Positions 8,629 through 19,074 of a DNA stretch of 64,000 nt are shown here, piece after piece; position 1 is the stretch's first letter; each line of letters begins with the position of its first letter. The stretch is from Cerasicoccus arenae (lineage in GTDB: Bacteria > Verrucomicrobiota > Verrucomicrobiia > Opitutales > Cerasicoccaceae): positions 1 to 64,000 of the forward strand of contig NZ_BMXG01000006.1 of the NCBI RefSeq assembly GCF_014651635.1. Reading direction: 5' to 3'. The translations under genes were made by a program, and so were the position numbers. Below the pieces are notes generated by a model. That model worked only from the letters and a program-made list of their open reading frames with translations. It was not told the DNA's origin and made no database searches.

Positions 8629-11600
8629 CGGGTTGGGTTGATGGCTGCTGTTGCTGTGGCGTTTGTTTGGGCTTTAGTAAACCCTTCAGGAGGCCGCCGA
8701 CGGCGTTCGTGGCTTCTTGATTCTGCTTATCTTTTTCAGTCTGCTCAGTTTTGGTCTGATCGGTCGGTTGGCCATCTTTGCCAAAGCCCGTGATGGGGCT
8801 GATGATGGACTCCAACGCCCCGCCTCCAAGTCCGCCTACTAGGTTAGGAACATTGGTGATGAGCGACTTGGCCAAGCTGCTGTAGTAGTCCACACTTGCC
8901 ATACTTCCGGTAATGTCAAACCTTGGTCCGGCTTGGTAGCCGTCCTTGTCCTTCTCCTGTCCGAGGATTCCGATTTTATTAAATAGTTCGGCTTGCTTAC
9001 CCTTGGTCCAGATTTGGCTATTGATAACGAGGGGCTGCTGTTTCATCGGGACGCCTGCTTGATAGGTGATGCCGCCATTGCCCTTGAACTTCAGGTTATT
9101 CGTCGAGCTGACCAGCAAGAATTCCTGCACGTTGATGTTTAGATTCTCCTTACGGTCTGCGACGAATGAAATCTGGTCGTAGTTGATTTCCTTGCTAATT
9201 GCGTCGAGCAAGGCGTTGAGGTTTTGAATGCCTGGGTTCTGTGAAATGGTGTCTCCACCGGCCAGACCCGCTAAGCTGCTGACCAAGCTGAGGCCGCCTG
9301 CGGCAACGCCGACGACATTGTTTTGTTGAAGTGTCCGGACAATGCCGGGGCCGCCCTTGAGGTCAAAGTCAAACAACGCGGATTCGGTCAGTAGGCCGAG
9401 AGTGGGAGCTTCGCCGTTGGCGGAACCCTTGATCGTGAAGGGGCCTGTGACACTGGAGTTTTTGGGGTTTCCGTCCTTCGAGAGCATGGTGCCGACCTCT
9501 AATTGTTGGAGGTCGAGGCTGGCGTCGAACAGGTAGGGCTTTGGGTTACCCTTACGGAAATCGATGATGGTTTTCAGCTCCACGGGCGCGCCGTTGAGTG
9601 TGGCTTTGAAGGGCGTAAGACGCAGTGTCTCGGCGTTGATCACGAGCTTGCCTTCCAGATTATCCACCTGATTGACGTCCCAATAGACCTTGGTGAACTT
9701 GAGGTTCGCTTCGCCTTGGTTGCCATCCCAAACGGCAATTTTGTCTGGCTCGACGGTGGTCTGTTTGACCTTGGGTTGATTGGCGGAGGGGGGGGGGGCG
9801 GCCTTAGCTACAGCATTCGGGTCTTTAAAAGCGTCCATCAGGAAATTCAGCTGATCGTAAACCAGTGTGTTGCCGGTAATGTCCAACTGGAAATCGTTGA
9901 CGCCCTTGGTGCGGTCGATCTTCGCGACAATCTGTGCGTCAGTGGTGCGTGCAACGCCCTTGATCACCAGTGGGCCTTGGAGGTTGATATTATCCGATCC
10001 GTCGACTGTGCCCTTCACCGATAACGTGGCGCTGGGGAGCTGGACGAAAGTCTTCTTGGAGGTCAGGTCTATCAGTGCGAGGGTTGCGTCAATATCCATG
10101 CCGCTGTCACCGGGGACGACGTTGGCCTTGAGCGAGTAATTGCCGCCTGCGAGGCCAGCATAGGCCGCGAGCATTGGCTGGGCTTGAAGTTTCGCGAGGT
10201 CGCCAGAGAGGTCGAGAGTCACGTTGGTCGTCTTTGCAAACTCTTCCATGTTTGCGGCTAGGTCGAACTTGCCTTGGATCAGCTTCTTAGTCCCACTGGC
10301 CAAGAGAACATTGTTAACGGTGACCGTCAGGTCTTTGCCCTTCACGGCGACGTCGGGCGTCATTTGAATGTCCACTGAATCGAGGAGCGGCTTGCCGTCC
10401 TTGACCACGCTTAGTCGCCCGACTTGCCAAGGCTGTGTGCTTTTGACGGAAAATGAGTCAGCGTCGGTGCCGCTGAAGGTGGCGGCACCGGAGATATTAT
10501 CCCCGCTAAGCTTCATGTTTGGGGCAAATGGGCTGAGCCAATCCACAGGGAGGTTGGACAGGGCGATGGAGAGCAATTCGCCGGGCTGGCCATCCAGTTG
10601 CGGTTTGCCGTCCACAGTCTTGATCGTGAACTTGCGCTTAAGATCGATCGCCAAAAGCTTGCGGCCATCGGCGGTGACGAAATTCGCGTCCAGCGTTTCC
10701 AGCAAGACTTGCTTAGGCACGATGGTGGACTTGAGCGTGGCTTTAAGTGTGCCTGAGCCGACATCGGCCAGCTCGGGTTTCCATTGGGCGAGGTTGCGCA
10801 GGTCGAGCTGGAGTGTGCCCGCGACATCAAACTTGTCAGCTTTGCCGTCGAGCTGGAATTTTTCGTCCATGGTCAGCGTGAAGTCTGGCAGGTCGGCTCC
10901 CATCAAAAATGGGGCCAAGTCAGCGCGATCAATATTGGCGGTAAACGAACCGTCGAGCGATTCTGTCTTTGGAGAAAAAGTGGACTGCAGGTTGGCGAGT
11001 TGTTGGCTGTTCGTGCTGACGGTAAACGCGTAGGTTTCGGTGGCAGCCTGCTTCTCCGCCGTCAAGGCGATCGTCATTTTGGCGGGCGAGGTAAGGTTGC
11101 CGCCGCTTGCGCTGATGTCGCCATTGAAGGTGATGTTGTCGAGCTTTTGGCCGGTGGTCTGGTTAAGTGTCAACGCGCCATTCACAGATAACTGACTGGC
11201 TGCGGCACCGGGTGTCTGGTCTTTCAATTGCCCGGAGATCGTGAGATTCCCTTCCTTGCCGGGGGCGATGTCGCCGCCGTTTAGCGCAAAGGTCAGTTGG
11301 CGATTGGGCATGCGCACTTCGCCATCGATGTCGACCTTGCCAATGAAGATTTTGACTGGAATTTCGGTGTTTTCAAAAATGCCCTTAAACTCGGGAACGC
11401 CGCCGTCCACGTTGGGGCTGTCATCCTTATCCTTATCGCTTTTTTCGCTGGGCTTCATGTTCGTGGTGTCCACGTAGAGGCCCTTGATTGCCAGCACGTC
11501 GATGCGGATTTCCTTGTCGAAAATGTAGTCCCACAGCGAATAGTTAAGAGTCAGGTCGCCCAGTTTGACGATGGCTCCGTTTTGCTCGATATCGAGGCCC

Positions 11601-11785
11601 TTGATGGCGACTTTGGATGTGCCCGCTTGCAGGGTTTCGACTTGAACGCTATCAACGCTGCCCTCCATCGCGCTGAGGAAAACGGATTTCTGGAAGCCGG
11701 GCCGTGTAATGACGATGCCGCCGATGACCAAGAGCAGGACAACCAGCACGGCGAGGATAAGGATGATTTTGAGAAACTTTTTCAT
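8600..11785 (-). CDS. large AsmA-like envelope protein
   Basis: The 1061-residue protein begins with a single N-terminal membrane anchor (residues 5-28). A long region of repeated beta-strand segments follows, with phrases such as LNGGDIAPGKEGNLTISG, ITGNTLVYDQLNF and FTIKGSANGEAPTLG. The layout matches AsmA/TamB-type proteins, which are thought to form lipid-transport bridges or aid outer-membrane assembly from the inner membrane. The C-terminus is low complexity, rich in Gln and Pro (about 1030-1061). An 11-base G run at 9788-9798 encodes a Pro-Pro-Pro linker near residue 663. It lies upstream of, and overlaps, the radical SAM gene in the same direction. The substrate is unknown. Confidence 0.82.
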   Translation of the reverse strand: MKKFLKIILILAVLVVLLLVIGGIVITRPGFQKSVFLSAMEGSVDSVQVETLQAGTSKVAIKGLDIEQNGAIVKLGDLTLNYSLWDYIFDKEIRIDVLAIKGLYVDTTNMKPSEKSDKDKDDSPNVDGGVPEFKGIFENTEIPVKIFIGKVDIDGEVRMPNRQLTFALNGGDIAPGKEGNLTISGQLKDQTPGAAASQLSVNGALTLNQTTGQKLDNITFNGDISASGGNLTSPAKMTIALTAEKQAATETYAFTVSTNSQQLANLQSTFSPKTESLDGSFTANIDRADLAPFLMGADLPDFTLTMDEKFQLDGKADKFDVAGTLQLDLRNLAQWKPELADVGSGTLKATLKSTIVPKQVLLETLDANFVTADGRKLLAIDLKRKFTIKTVDGKPQLDGQPGELLSIALSNLPVDWLSPFAPNMKLSGDNISGAATFSGTDADSFSVKSTQPWQVGRLSVVKDGKPLLDSVDIQMTPDVAVKGKDLTVTVNNVLLASGTKKLIQGKFDLAANMEEFAKTTNVTLDLSGDLAKLQAQPMLAAYAGLAGGNYSLKANVVPGDSGMDIDATLALIDLTSKKTFVQLPSATLSVKGTVDGSDNINLQGPLVIKGVARTTDAQIVAKIDRTKGVNDFQLDITGNTLVYDQLNFLMDAFKDPNAVAKAAPPPSANQPKVKQTTVEPDKIAVWDGNQGEANLKFTKVYWDVNQVDNLEGKLVINAETLRLTPFKATLNGAPVELKTIIDFRKGNPKPYLFDASLDLQQLEVGTMLSKDGNPKNSSVTGPFTIKGSANGEAPTLGLLTESALFDFDLKGGPGIVRTLQQNNVVGVAAGGLSLVSSLAGLAGGDTISQNPGIQNLNALLDAISKEINYDQISFVADRKENLNINVQEFLLVSSTNNLKFKGNGGITYQAGVPMKQQPLVINSQIWTKGKQAELFNKIGILGQEKDKDGYQAGPRFDITGSMASVDYYSSLAKSLITNVPNLVGGLGGGALESIISPITGFGKDGQPTDQTKTEQTEKDKQNQEATNAVGGLLKGLLKPKQTPQQQQPSTQPDAPESGNSN
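9788..9798. repeat. poly-G tract (11) inside AsmA-like gene
   Basis: Eleven consecutive G on the plus strand (C on the coding strand) encode consecutive prolines. The reading frame is intact at this length. A one- or two-base change would truncate the protein after roughly two thirds of its length. Confidence 0.9.
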
Positions 11786-11861
11786 AGTGGGTTTGGTTGG
11801 TATAGCTTACTCAGTTGGACAGCAGTAACAAGGGAAAGGGTTAATCTTAGCGGAATATAAA

Positions 11862-13064
11862 TTAAAGGCCCTGCGTAAAGAACCGCTGTAATGCCCCTTG
11901 CAGGAGGCCATTACAACGTGGTTGGCGTGCGCTAGTTACGCCGGATTCGCGGAGGAACTGGATCAGTGCGGCGGGGGCATCCCCAGCCATCCAGTGATGC
12001 CACAGGCCGAAAAAGTCCTGATCCAGCTCTACCGAGAGCAGAGGCAGGAAGGCGTCTACGACGAGTGTATCCAGCCGTGAGCCAGTGAGGACGCCCGCGA
12101 GAATGTCTTCCGCGAGTTCGGCGCGCAGGCGGGTAAAGCTGGCTTGTCGGCGGACAATGCCCGTAGCTTCGTCGGGGTCAGCAGGCGTTTTGAGTGCAGA
12201 CCAGCCTTTTAGCGCGCTTGGCCAGTCGGGGCGGGCGTGGAGCAGGGCGAGGCATTGCTCCAGACGTTTACGGGGGTGGTTGGCTGGCCGGAGCCCCGCG
12301 AGCTTCCATTGCCCCTTTGCGGTGTCAAAAAGCTCCTCCGCGCCCATTCCGCGCATGGTTTCCGGCGGGAAGCGCTCGGCTAAAATGTTCATTGGGGCAC
12401 GATTGCGACGGTAGCCCAGTGTTTCGAGGAATGCCTGATGCAGTGCGAGCGGCCAACCGAGGCGCTTGAGGCGAAGCTGCGCGTAGCGGCGTTTCTGTCG
12501 CCAGCGGTCGAAGGCGAGGTCTCGGAGGTCGGCGCATCGGGCGGGGGGGGGGAGGCTCAGGTAAAATTCGAGCAATTCAACATGGTCACGGCGTTCCAGT
12601 GCGAGGAGGGCGTCCTCCATGGCGTGGGATTCCAGATCACGATTGAGATAAGGCAGTAGCGCAATGACCTCAGGCTGGGCACCCAGTGAAGTATAGGCCG
12701 GGCGGGCACCGTCATCGAACACCACCACGTGCAGGGCGACGCGGTCGAAATTGCCGTCGGTTTCGTGCCCGTGGGCAAACCAGTCGCCTTGGTAGAAATG
12801 AATCTCCACGTCTCCGGTGACGCGTTGGCCGTCGATTTCAATTAGGGCGTCACGAAAGTCGGGGCCTTCTTGCAAATTCCATTGGCCGGGGCGGCGCACA
12901 GTGACGCGTTTCCCAGAGAGCGTTTTCAGGCCATTGGAGCAAAAATCCTGCCGCAGCCAGATGTGTTGCACGACGCGCTCAGACAAGCTGACCGGGCCGA
13001 ATTCACCGGGTATTTCGGCGACCTCTAGGGGGGGGCTTGGTTGGGCGGGTGGAAAAGCAGTCAT
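11862..13064 (-). CDS. DUF2851 family protein
   Basis: The protein has 400 residues from the ATG at 13064; a GTG at 13094 would add ten residues. It shows the family pattern: VVQHIWLRQDF, then PGQWNLQEGPDFRDA, GDVEIHFYQGDWFAHGH and VALHVVVFDDG, all in the first 140 residues. The rest is helical, with many Arg and Trp residues. The family has no established function; the His/Asp-rich N-terminal motifs could suggest a nuclease or hydrolase, but that is inference. Two G/C homopolymers lie within it (8 bases at 13028 and 10 at 12543). It is transcribed toward the AsmA-like gene, with which it may share regulation; the gap is 76 bases. Confidence 0.85.
   Translation of the reverse strand: MTAFPPAQPSPPLEVAEIPGEFGPVSLSERVVQHIWLRQDFCSNGLKTLSGKRVTVRRPGQWNLQEGPDFRDALIEIDGQRVTGDVEIHFYQGDWFAHGHETDGNFDRVALHVVVFDDGARPAYTSLGAQPEVIALLPYLNRDLESHAMEDALLALERRDHVELLEFYLSLPPPARCADLRDLAFDRWRQKRRYAQLRLKRLGWPLALHQAFLETLGYRRNRAPMNILAERFPPETMRGMGAEELFDTAKGQWKLAGLRPANHPRKRLEQCLALLHARPDWPSALKGWSALKTPADPDEATGIVRRQASFTRLRAELAEDILAGVLTGSRLDTLVVDAFLPLLSVELDQDFFGLWHHWMAGDAPAALIQFLRESGVTSARQPRCNGLLQGALQRFFTQGL
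12543..12552. repeat. poly-G tract (10) inside DUF2851 gene
   Basis: Ten consecutive G on the plus strand encode Pro-Pro-Pro on the coding strand (LSLPPPARCA). The frame is intact in this sequence. Confidence 0.9.
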
Positions 13065-13186
13065 GGTGTAGGATAGACTATTGCCATTGAGCACGACGCC
13101 AAGCGCAATCCGCGCCTACGGTGATCCTTTCGGGCAAATTGGAATGCTATTTGCATTCGGCAAGGTGTTGATCTTGAATATTCGAA

Positions 13187-14353
13187 ATGAACATGGAGCT
13201 GCTAGACGAAGAATTATGGGGCAATACCATTTGGCGTTATATTTTGGCGCTGTTGTGCGTGCTGTCGGGATACCTGATCGCCAAATTTCTGGAGATCGGG
13301 GTCCGCGCGATGGCCAAACGCCAAGATCAGGACGGTAAAGATACAGCGGCTAAAGTCTTTTATGAAGCAGTCGGACGATCTTTCGGTGCGATTGGGATGT
13401 CCATTGGCTTTCGGTTTGCCACGGGAATTATCGAATTTCCTGGTCGCATTGAGACGATTGCTGACACCGCTGCAGCCATCCTAATCGTCCTCGCCTTTGG
13501 TTTGATGGTGCTCCACTTGGTCGCTGTTCCTGAATACGTGTTGCGCAAGAAATCACAGCAGGATGATGCGCGGATGGATGCGATGCTCGCACCGCTCATC
13601 GGGCGGACGATTCGTGTGGTGGTGATTGCCGTTATTGTGCTTCAAATTTTCCAAATCGTTAGTGGAAAGGATATTACGACGATTCTTGCCGGTTTGGGAA
13701 TTGCCTCGCTGGCCTTTGGTTTGGCTGCCCAAGAGAGCATTGGTAACATCTTCGGGGCAGTGTTTCTGTTCATGAATAAGCCCTTTGAAATTGGGGAGCG
13801 CTGCAACATCGACGGCCATGACGGCGTGATCACCGAGATGGGATTGACTTGCACGCGCCTGCAACGCCTCGACGGGCATATGGTCACCATTCCTAATGGT
13901 CAGCTCTACAAAAAGACGATCCATAACGTCGGCAAGCGGCCCTACATTCGTCGCTTGATGAACGTGACCATCACCTACGACACGCCGCCGGAAAAGATCG
14001 AAGAGGCGGTTAAAATCCTCCGTGATCTGCTGGCCTACAAGGAGGGCGATGAATCAACGAAAATCAACGAGCCGATCAACCAAGGGGATTTGCTGCCACG
14101 GGTTTACTTTAACGAGTTCAACGCGGATTCGCTGAACATTATTTGCATATATTGGTACCAGCCGCCGGTTTATTGGGACTTTATGGAGCACAGCCAATGG
14201 CTGAATTTGCGTATTATCAAAGCCTTTGGCGATGCAGACATTGATTTTGCCTTCCCATCTCAAACGATTTACTTGGCGGGCGACGATCGCCGTCCGTTGA
14301 CTCTGCCGGGGCTGGATTCGCTCTCCAAACAAGGTGGGGACAAGGAGACCTAA
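13187..14353 (+). CDS. MscS-family mechanosensitive ion channel
   Basis: The protein has 388 residues. About four hydrophobic helices precede the conserved pore-lining helix and beta domain, seen as GLGIASLAFGLAAQESIGN near residues 168-186, then NKPFEIGERCNIDGHDGVIT and VTIPNGQLYKKTIHN. These are hallmarks of the MscS family, which opens under membrane tension to release solutes during osmotic downshock. It is longer than E. coli MscS because of an extra N-terminal helix pair. ATG codons at 13187 and 13193 are both possible starts. It ends five bases from the convergent SulP gene without an obvious terminator. Confidence 0.93.
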   Translation: MNMELLDEELWGNTIWRYILALLCVLSGYLIAKFLEIGVRAMAKRQDQDGKDTAAKVFYEAVGRSFGAIGMSIGFRFATGIIEFPGRIETIADTAAAILIVLAFGLMVLHLVAVPEYVLRKKSQQDDARMDAMLAPLIGRTIRVVVIAVIVLQIFQIVSGKDITTILAGLGIASLAFGLAAQESIGNIFGAVFLFMNKPFEIGERCNIDGHDGVITEMGLTCTRLQRLDGHMVTIPNGQLYKKTIHNVGKRPYIRRLMNVTITYDTPPEKIEEAVKILRDLLAYKEGDESTKINEPINQGDLLPRVYFNEFNADSLNIICIYWYQPPVYWDFMEHSQWLNLRIIKAFGDADIDFAFPSQTIYLAGDDRRPLTLPGLDSLSKQGGDKET

Positions 14354-14358
14354 ACGGC

Positions 14359-16134
14359 TTACGGTTTCTTGTCGTCGACGGCGAAAATGGTAATGTCGGC
14401 GGAGTCGATGCCAGTGATGGCCTTGGCGCGCTTGAGGGCGTCGCGGGTCGAGATGTTGGGGTTGTCTGGATTGTGGCGGAAGAAATTCTCCTCCCCAAGT
14501 AAATCCATGAGACCCGATTGGCGGAAGATGCGTTCGACGTCCTCATGAGCACCGCTGACAATGATGGCACAGCCCTTGTCGCGTCCCAACTTGATGAGTT
14601 GCTGAATGCTCATGGCCACAGTGGCGTCGAGATGGTAGGCGTTGCGCAGGCGTAAGATCAGCGCCTTCTGCGTCGGGTGTTCGGCCAAGCGGCGAATTTG
14701 TTCCAGAAAGACATCGCTGGAGGCAAAAAACAGGTCGCCCTCGACGTGCACGATTGCGATTTCCGGGCGGTCGTGGCTAATCTCGCTTTCAACGAGCTCA
14801 CCGGATTCGGCAATGGAGATTTCCTTGAGCTCGGGGCGGGCAGCCTTGCGGATAAAGAAAACCATGGAGGCCGCGGCCCCCAGATAGATGGCGGTGTCCA
14901 GTGGCAAAAATAAACCGCCGCCGAAAGTGGTAAAAAACACTGCCGCATCGCTCTTGGTGCTCTTGAGCACGAGTTTGATCTGTTCGACGTTAATGAGAGA
15001 GACGCCCACTGTGATAACAAGCGCCGACAGCGCCGGGCGGGGGATGTATTGAATCAGCCCACCCACCAGAAAGAGTGTGGCGATGAGCAACGTGCCGCTG
15101 AACATACTGGCAATAGGGGTCCGCGCGCCGCTGCGGTGGTTGAGTGCCGAACGTGTCAACGAGCCGGACACCGTCATGCCCGAACCAAAGGCGCACACCA
15201 GATTGGCCGCGCCGACGCTGAGCATCTGCTGGTTCACGTCGATGCGATCACCCGCCTGAGCGGCGAGATTTTTGGAGATGGATGAGCTTTCCAAAAGCGA
15301 AAGAAAAGCCAGTGCGAGCGCCGCATTGACCAGCACATTGAGCTCACCCCAGTTGAATTGAGGAATGGACAACGGCCAAGCTGCGGCGTTGACCGGGTTG
15401 AGCATGTCGATTTCCAGCCCAAGTGGTTTCGCCGCCGCCGCGAGGCCGGCAACCACAACAAGCGTGCAGGCAATTGCAGGCAGGAGTCGGGCGAACTTGC
15501 GGAACAGCAAATAAATCCCGAGCGTAACTCCGCCGACCAGCAGCGCGGGCAAATGCGTCCCCTGTAGTCCGCTGATGAAATTATAAAGCGATTCAGCAAA
15601 CGTTCCAGCCCGTGGCACGTGAAGCCCGAAGACGGTTTTGAGCTGGTTGACGATGATCAGACAAGCCGCCGCCGTGATGTAGCCAATGATGACCGTGCGT
15701 GAAATATATTGCGTGATGGTCGCCACCCGGCAAATTGCGCCGATAATCATAAATCCGCCAACCAGCAGCAAAAGCAGTGGCAGAGCGGTGATCGACTGCT
15801 CCTGTGTGTAACCCAGCGTGAGGAACGTTGACAGTAGCATGACCGCCGTGGCGTTGGACGGCCCGAGCATGACAAAGCGCGAACTGGCCAACAACGGCCC
15901 AGTGAGGGACGCCAGCGCGGAGCAAAATATGCCCATCTGAACTGGTAAGCCTGCGATGAGCGCGTATGCCATGCCCATCGTGAAGTCCAGCATGGCGACA
16001 TTGATTGCGGCCCCAAAGTCAGCCCTCGCTTTCTTCAAGTTATAGTTCTTCAGTGTATGCCGCAAAGGAAACAAATCCAGCCCCCGCGCGCGCCACCATT
16101 GACGAATCCCCATCATTCGATCAGATTGATGCAA
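14359..16134 (-). CDS. SulP family inorganic anion transporter with STAS domain
   Basis: The protein has 591 residues. Roughly twelve membrane helices span residues 45-440, with the SulP signature region MLDFTMGMAYALIAGLPVQM at about 49-68 and GMTVSGSLTRSALNHRSGAR near 320. A C-terminal STAS domain (about 460-560) includes VEGDLFFASSDVFLEQI and LRLRNAYHLDATVAMSI, although the usual phosphorylatable Ser is not clear. SulP proteins carry sulfate, bicarbonate or dicarboxylates. Which anion this one carries cannot be decided; being divergent to fumarase makes a dicarboxylate possible but weakly supported. Confidence 0.92.
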   Translation of the reverse strand: MHQSDRMMGIRQWWRARGLDLFPLRHTLKNYNLKKARADFGAAINVAMLDFTMGMAYALIAGLPVQMGIFCSALASLTGPLLASSRFVMLGPSNATAVMLLSTFLTLGYTQEQSITALPLLLLLVGGFMIIGAICRVATITQYISRTVIIGYITAAACLIIVNQLKTVFGLHVPRAGTFAESLYNFISGLQGTHLPALLVGGVTLGIYLLFRKFARLLPAIACTLVVVAGLAAAAKPLGLEIDMLNPVNAAAWPLSIPQFNWGELNVLVNAALALAFLSLLESSSISKNLAAQAGDRIDVNQQMLSVGAANLVCAFGSGMTVSGSLTRSALNHRSGARTPIASMFSGTLLIATLFLVGGLIQYIPRPALSALVITVGVSLINVEQIKLVLKSTKSDAAVFFTTFGGGLFLPLDTAIYLGAAASMVFFIRKAARPELKEISIAESGELVESEISHDRPEIAIVHVEGDLFFASSDVFLEQIRRLAEHPTQKALILRLRNAYHLDATVAMSIQQLIKLGRDKGCAIIVSGAHEDVERIFRQSGLMDLLGEENFFRHNPDNPNISTRDALKRAKAITGIDSADITIFAVDDKKP

Positions 16135-16166
16135 GCTGTGCCCCGCAGCACAAGCGTTATTCTGTT

Positions 16167-16195
16167 TTGGATTAGATGTTCTGCTTTTTTATAAT
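16167..16195 (+). promoter_or_regulatory. sigma-70-type promoter of the fumarase gene
   Basis: TTGGAT at 16167-16172 and TATAAT at 16190-16195 are separated by exactly 17 bases. The predicted start of transcription near 16202 leaves a leader of about 40 bases before the ATG at 16242. Confidence 0.65.
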
Positions 16196-16241
16196 TTTGA
16201 CATTAGTAAATCTATCGAGATAGTTTTGTATCATAAAGATC

Positions 16242-17879
16242 ATGCCGACACCGGAATTCATTTATCAAGACGTCCTGCCGCTTGGCGAGGACCCCACAAC
16301 ATACCGCTTGCTGAGCAAGGAAGGCGTTTCCACGGCTGAATTTGAAGGCCTGGAAATCCTGAAGGTCACGCCTGAGGCCCTGACCTATTTGGCGCGTGAA
16401 GCGTTTAAGGATATTTCCTTCAAGCTCCGTCCGGCGCACCTTCAGCAGGTCGCGGCGATCCTCGACGACCCCGAGGCCAGCGAAAACGATCGCATGGTCG
16501 CGCTTACCCTCCTGCGCAATGCTGAGGTGGCCGCGCACGGTATTTTGCCTTTCTGTCAGGACACCGGTACTGCAACAATCGTTGCGAAAAAAGGTCAGCA
16601 GGTTTGGACGGGTTGCAATGATGCGGAGGCGATCAGCAAAGGTGTTTTCGAGACCTATACGCAGGAAAATCTGCGCTATTCGCAGACTGCACCGCTGGAC
16701 ATGTTTAAGGAGAAAAATACGGGCTGTAATTTGCCTGCTCAGATTGATCTCTACGCGACTGAAGGCGCGGCCTACAAGTTCCTCTTTGTCGCTAAGGGCG
16801 GAGGCTCGGCGAACAAGACTTATCTTTACCAAAAAACGAAGGCTGTGCTCAACCCGAAGGCGCTGGAAGCCTTTTGCATTGAGGCCATGGGCTCCCTCGG
16901 CACAGCGGCATGCCCGCCCTATCACCTGACGTTCGTCATTGGCGGAACCTCGGCAGAAATGTGCCTGAAGACGGTCAAGATGGCTTCAACTAAATACCTC
17001 GACGAGCTGCCCACCGAAGGCAACGACCAAGGGCAGGGCTTCCGTGACCATGAGTTCGAGCAACTGCTTTTGCGCCGTGCCCGTGAGCTTGGCATTGGGG
17101 CGCAGTTTGGCGGGAAATACTTTGCATTGGATGTCCGCGTGGTGCGCTTGCCGCGTCATGGTGCCTCTTGCCCGATCGGTATCGGTGTGTCCTGTTCAGC
17201 GGACCGCAACGCCAAAGCCAAGATCACCAAGGACGGCATTTTTCTGGAGCAACTTGAGGAAAATCCCGGCCAATACATTCCAGACGAGCTGCGCCAAATC
17301 GATGACAACGAAAAGGCGGTCAAAATCGACTTGAATCAGCCGATGGACGCGATTCTTGCCTCGCTAACCCAATATCCGGTGACCACGCGCTTGTCGCTGT
17401 CGGGCACGATTGTCGTCGCGCGAGACATTGCCCACGCCAAGCTTATGGAGCGGCTGGAATCTGAGCAGGGTCTCCCGGACTACATTAAAAACCACCCTGT
17501 CTATTATGCTGGCCCGGCCAAGACGCCAGTGGGCTTTGCCTCGGGTTCATTTGGGCCCACCACAGCAGGGCGGATGGACAGCTACGTTGAGCCTTTCCAG
17601 GCCGCTGGCGGCTCCATGGTGATGATTGCCAAGGGCAACCGCAGTAAGCAAGTCACCGACGCCTGCAACGCGCATGGTGGCTTCTATTTGGGCTCTATTG
17701 GCGGTCCGGCGGCGATTCTCGCTCAGAACAACATCAAGAAAGTCGAAGTCCTCGAATATCCTGAATTGGGCATGGAAGCTGTTTGGAAAATCGAAGTCGA
17801 AAATTTCCCGGCCTTCATCCTCGTCGATGACAAGGGCAACGACTTCTTCCAGCAAATCAAGGGCTGCGCCGCCTGTTGA
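16242..17879 (+). CDS. fumA: class I fumarate hydratase (iron-sulfur, single-chain type)
   Basis: The protein has 545 residues, the length of E. coli FumA/FumB. It carries the three expected cluster cysteines at C105 (FCQDTGT), C224 (TAACPPYH) and C318 (GVSCSADRN), which fall at the E. coli numbering. The C-terminal beta domain shows [19 protein letters not shown] and [18 protein letters not shown]. It interconverts fumarate and L-malate in the TCA cycle using an oxygen-sensitive 4Fe-4S cluster. It is monocistronic, with its own promoter upstream and a strong hairpin downstream. Confidence 0.96.
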   Translation: MPTPEFIYQDVLPLGEDPTTYRLLSKEGVSTAEFEGLEILKVTPEALTYLAREAFKDISFKLRPAHLQQVAAILDDPEASENDRMVALTLLRNAEVAAHGILPFCQDTGTATIVAKKGQQVWTGCNDAEAISKGVFETYTQENLRYSQTAPLDMFKEKNTGCNLPAQIDLYATEGAAYKFLFVAKGGGSANKTYLYQKTKAVLNPKALEAFCIEAMGSLGTAACPPYHLTFVIGGTSAEMCLKTVKMASTKYLDELPTEGNDQGQGFRDHEFEQLLLRRARELGIGAQFGGKYFALDVRVVRLPRHGASCPIGIGVSCSADRNAKAKITKDGIFLEQLEENPGQYIPDELRQIDDNEKAVKIDLNQPMDAILASLTQYPVTTRLSLSGTIVVARDIAHAKLMERLESEQGLPDYIKNHPVYYAGPAKTPVGFASGSFGPTTAGRMDSYVEPFQAAGGSMVMIAKGNRSKQVTDACNAHGGFYLGSIGGPAAILAQNNIKKVEVLEYPELGMEAVWKIEVENFPAFILVDDKGNDFFQQIKGCAAC

Positions 17880-17894
17880 ACAAAATGATGAGTA

Positions 17895-17916
17895 GGACGC
17901 CTGAGATCAGGCGTCC
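17895..17916. terminator. hairpin terminator between convergent genes
   Basis: A perfect inverted repeat GGACGCCTGA/TCAGGCGTCC has a very short loop and is flanked by ATGATGA and TCATCAT, which can extend the stem. It lies between fumA and the PfkB kinase, so it can serve both strands. The T-run is weak. Confidence 0.65.
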
Positions 17917-17949
17917 GCATTTCATCATGCTAAGTGCGAGCGTTCGTGC

Positions 17950-19074
17950 TTATTTCCACTCGCCCAGGAAGCGGGTGACTTCGCTGAGGCTTGGGCTTTT
18001 AGCGGTGCGGACATAGAGGCCGGAGAAGCATACTGCTGTCGTCAGGCAGGCGAGTGGGGATAGGCCAATTAATCGTCCGCACATAAAGCCTGCGTTAAAG
18101 TGGTCTCCAGCGCCCGTGGTGATCTTAGGCTTCTCGCAGAAGGGGCCTTCAACCCACCAAGAGCCATCGCTTGTCGCGCAGGCCGCAGAATGAGTTGGGT
18201 GGACAACGACGCAGCTGATTTCCAAGGTCTGCCGAATACGCGTGGCAAGGGCCTTGAGCTGGTCGGGGTCTTCAGTCGGAGCAGGCAGCCCCAGTGCTTT
18301 GGCGACTTGGATGCCTTCGCTGTAATTGAGGCCGAGCGTTACGGCACCATGCGCCTGATAGCGGGAAATGATCTTCAGCACGCTGCGCAAGTCGCCGATT
18401 GAGCGCTTGGCCGGATCGGCAAGGTCAAAAAAGAATTGGCGGTTTTCGCCAGGTCCGATGTTCGGGAATACCCGATCGGCCATGTTGTTAAATAGCTCGC
18501 TGAGGCGCGGTAGCATGGTCCAGTTGACGAGGGCGATCATGTCAGCCCGGGCACAGGCATCAAGGAACTGGCCTTCGCCCATCGTCTCAATGATGTGGTC
18601 GTAGTCGACATTCTCAAGTGCAGCCATGTCGCCGAGCATGATTTTGCCATCGGTAAACTCCGCTGCGGTGGTGACGCCGGGGTTGGTCACGGAAACTGCA
18701 TCAGTTTTTTGGGCAAATTCTTCGAAGATGGGGTGAATGGTGGGGTTGCCCAAGGCACCGATGTAGCGGACTTGGACATTGGCGCTATGCATGGCATTGG
18801 CCATGATCGGGCCGTTACCGCCAAGTTTTTCCATCATCTGGTACATCTCGATGTTGGCGCTTTGGCCAACGGCGGCGGAAATTCGGCTGCCGAATTCGGC
18901 GATCGTTTCAATGCGTTCAAAGTCTTCTCCCATGCCATGGCGTTGCTTGACGGGGTGGACAATTTTGTCCACGAAGCCGTCAAACCCAATGAGGGCTTTA
19001 CGCGAGCTGATGCGGCTCGCCTTTTCACTTAATTCTTCCAGGGTTCGTTCACGAGGTGTCATGGTGCTCGGCAT
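17950..19074 (-). CDS. PfkB-family carbohydrate kinase
   Basis: The protein has 374 residues from the ATG at 19074; a GTG at 19104 and an ATG at 19062 are alternatives. Ribokinase-fold motifs are KLGGNGPIMANAM (substrate-binding Gly-Gly-Asn) near residue 83 and TTGAGDHFNAGFM near 320, which holds the catalytic Asp and anion hole. An N-terminal segment IGFDGFVDKI is typical of a subgroup of larger PfkB proteins. The phosphorylated substrate, a sugar or nucleoside, is not predictable. It is followed downstream by the convergent fumarase. Confidence 0.88.
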   Translation of the reverse strand: MPSTMTPRERTLEELSEKASRISSRKALIGFDGFVDKIVHPVKQRHGMGEDFERIETIAEFGSRISAAVGQSANIEMYQMMEKLGGNGPIMANAMHSANVQVRYIGALGNPTIHPIFEEFAQKTDAVSVTNPGVTTAAEFTDGKIMLGDMAALENVDYDHIIETMGEGQFLDACARADMIALVNWTMLPRLSELFNNMADRVFPNIGPGENRQFFFDLADPAKRSIGDLRSVLKIISRYQAHGAVTLGLNYSEGIQVAKALGLPAPTEDPDQLKALATRIRQTLEISCVVVHPTHSAACATSDGSWWVEGPFCEKPKITTGAGDHFNAGFMCGRLIGLSPLACLTTAVCFSGLYVRTAKSPSLSEVTRFLGEWK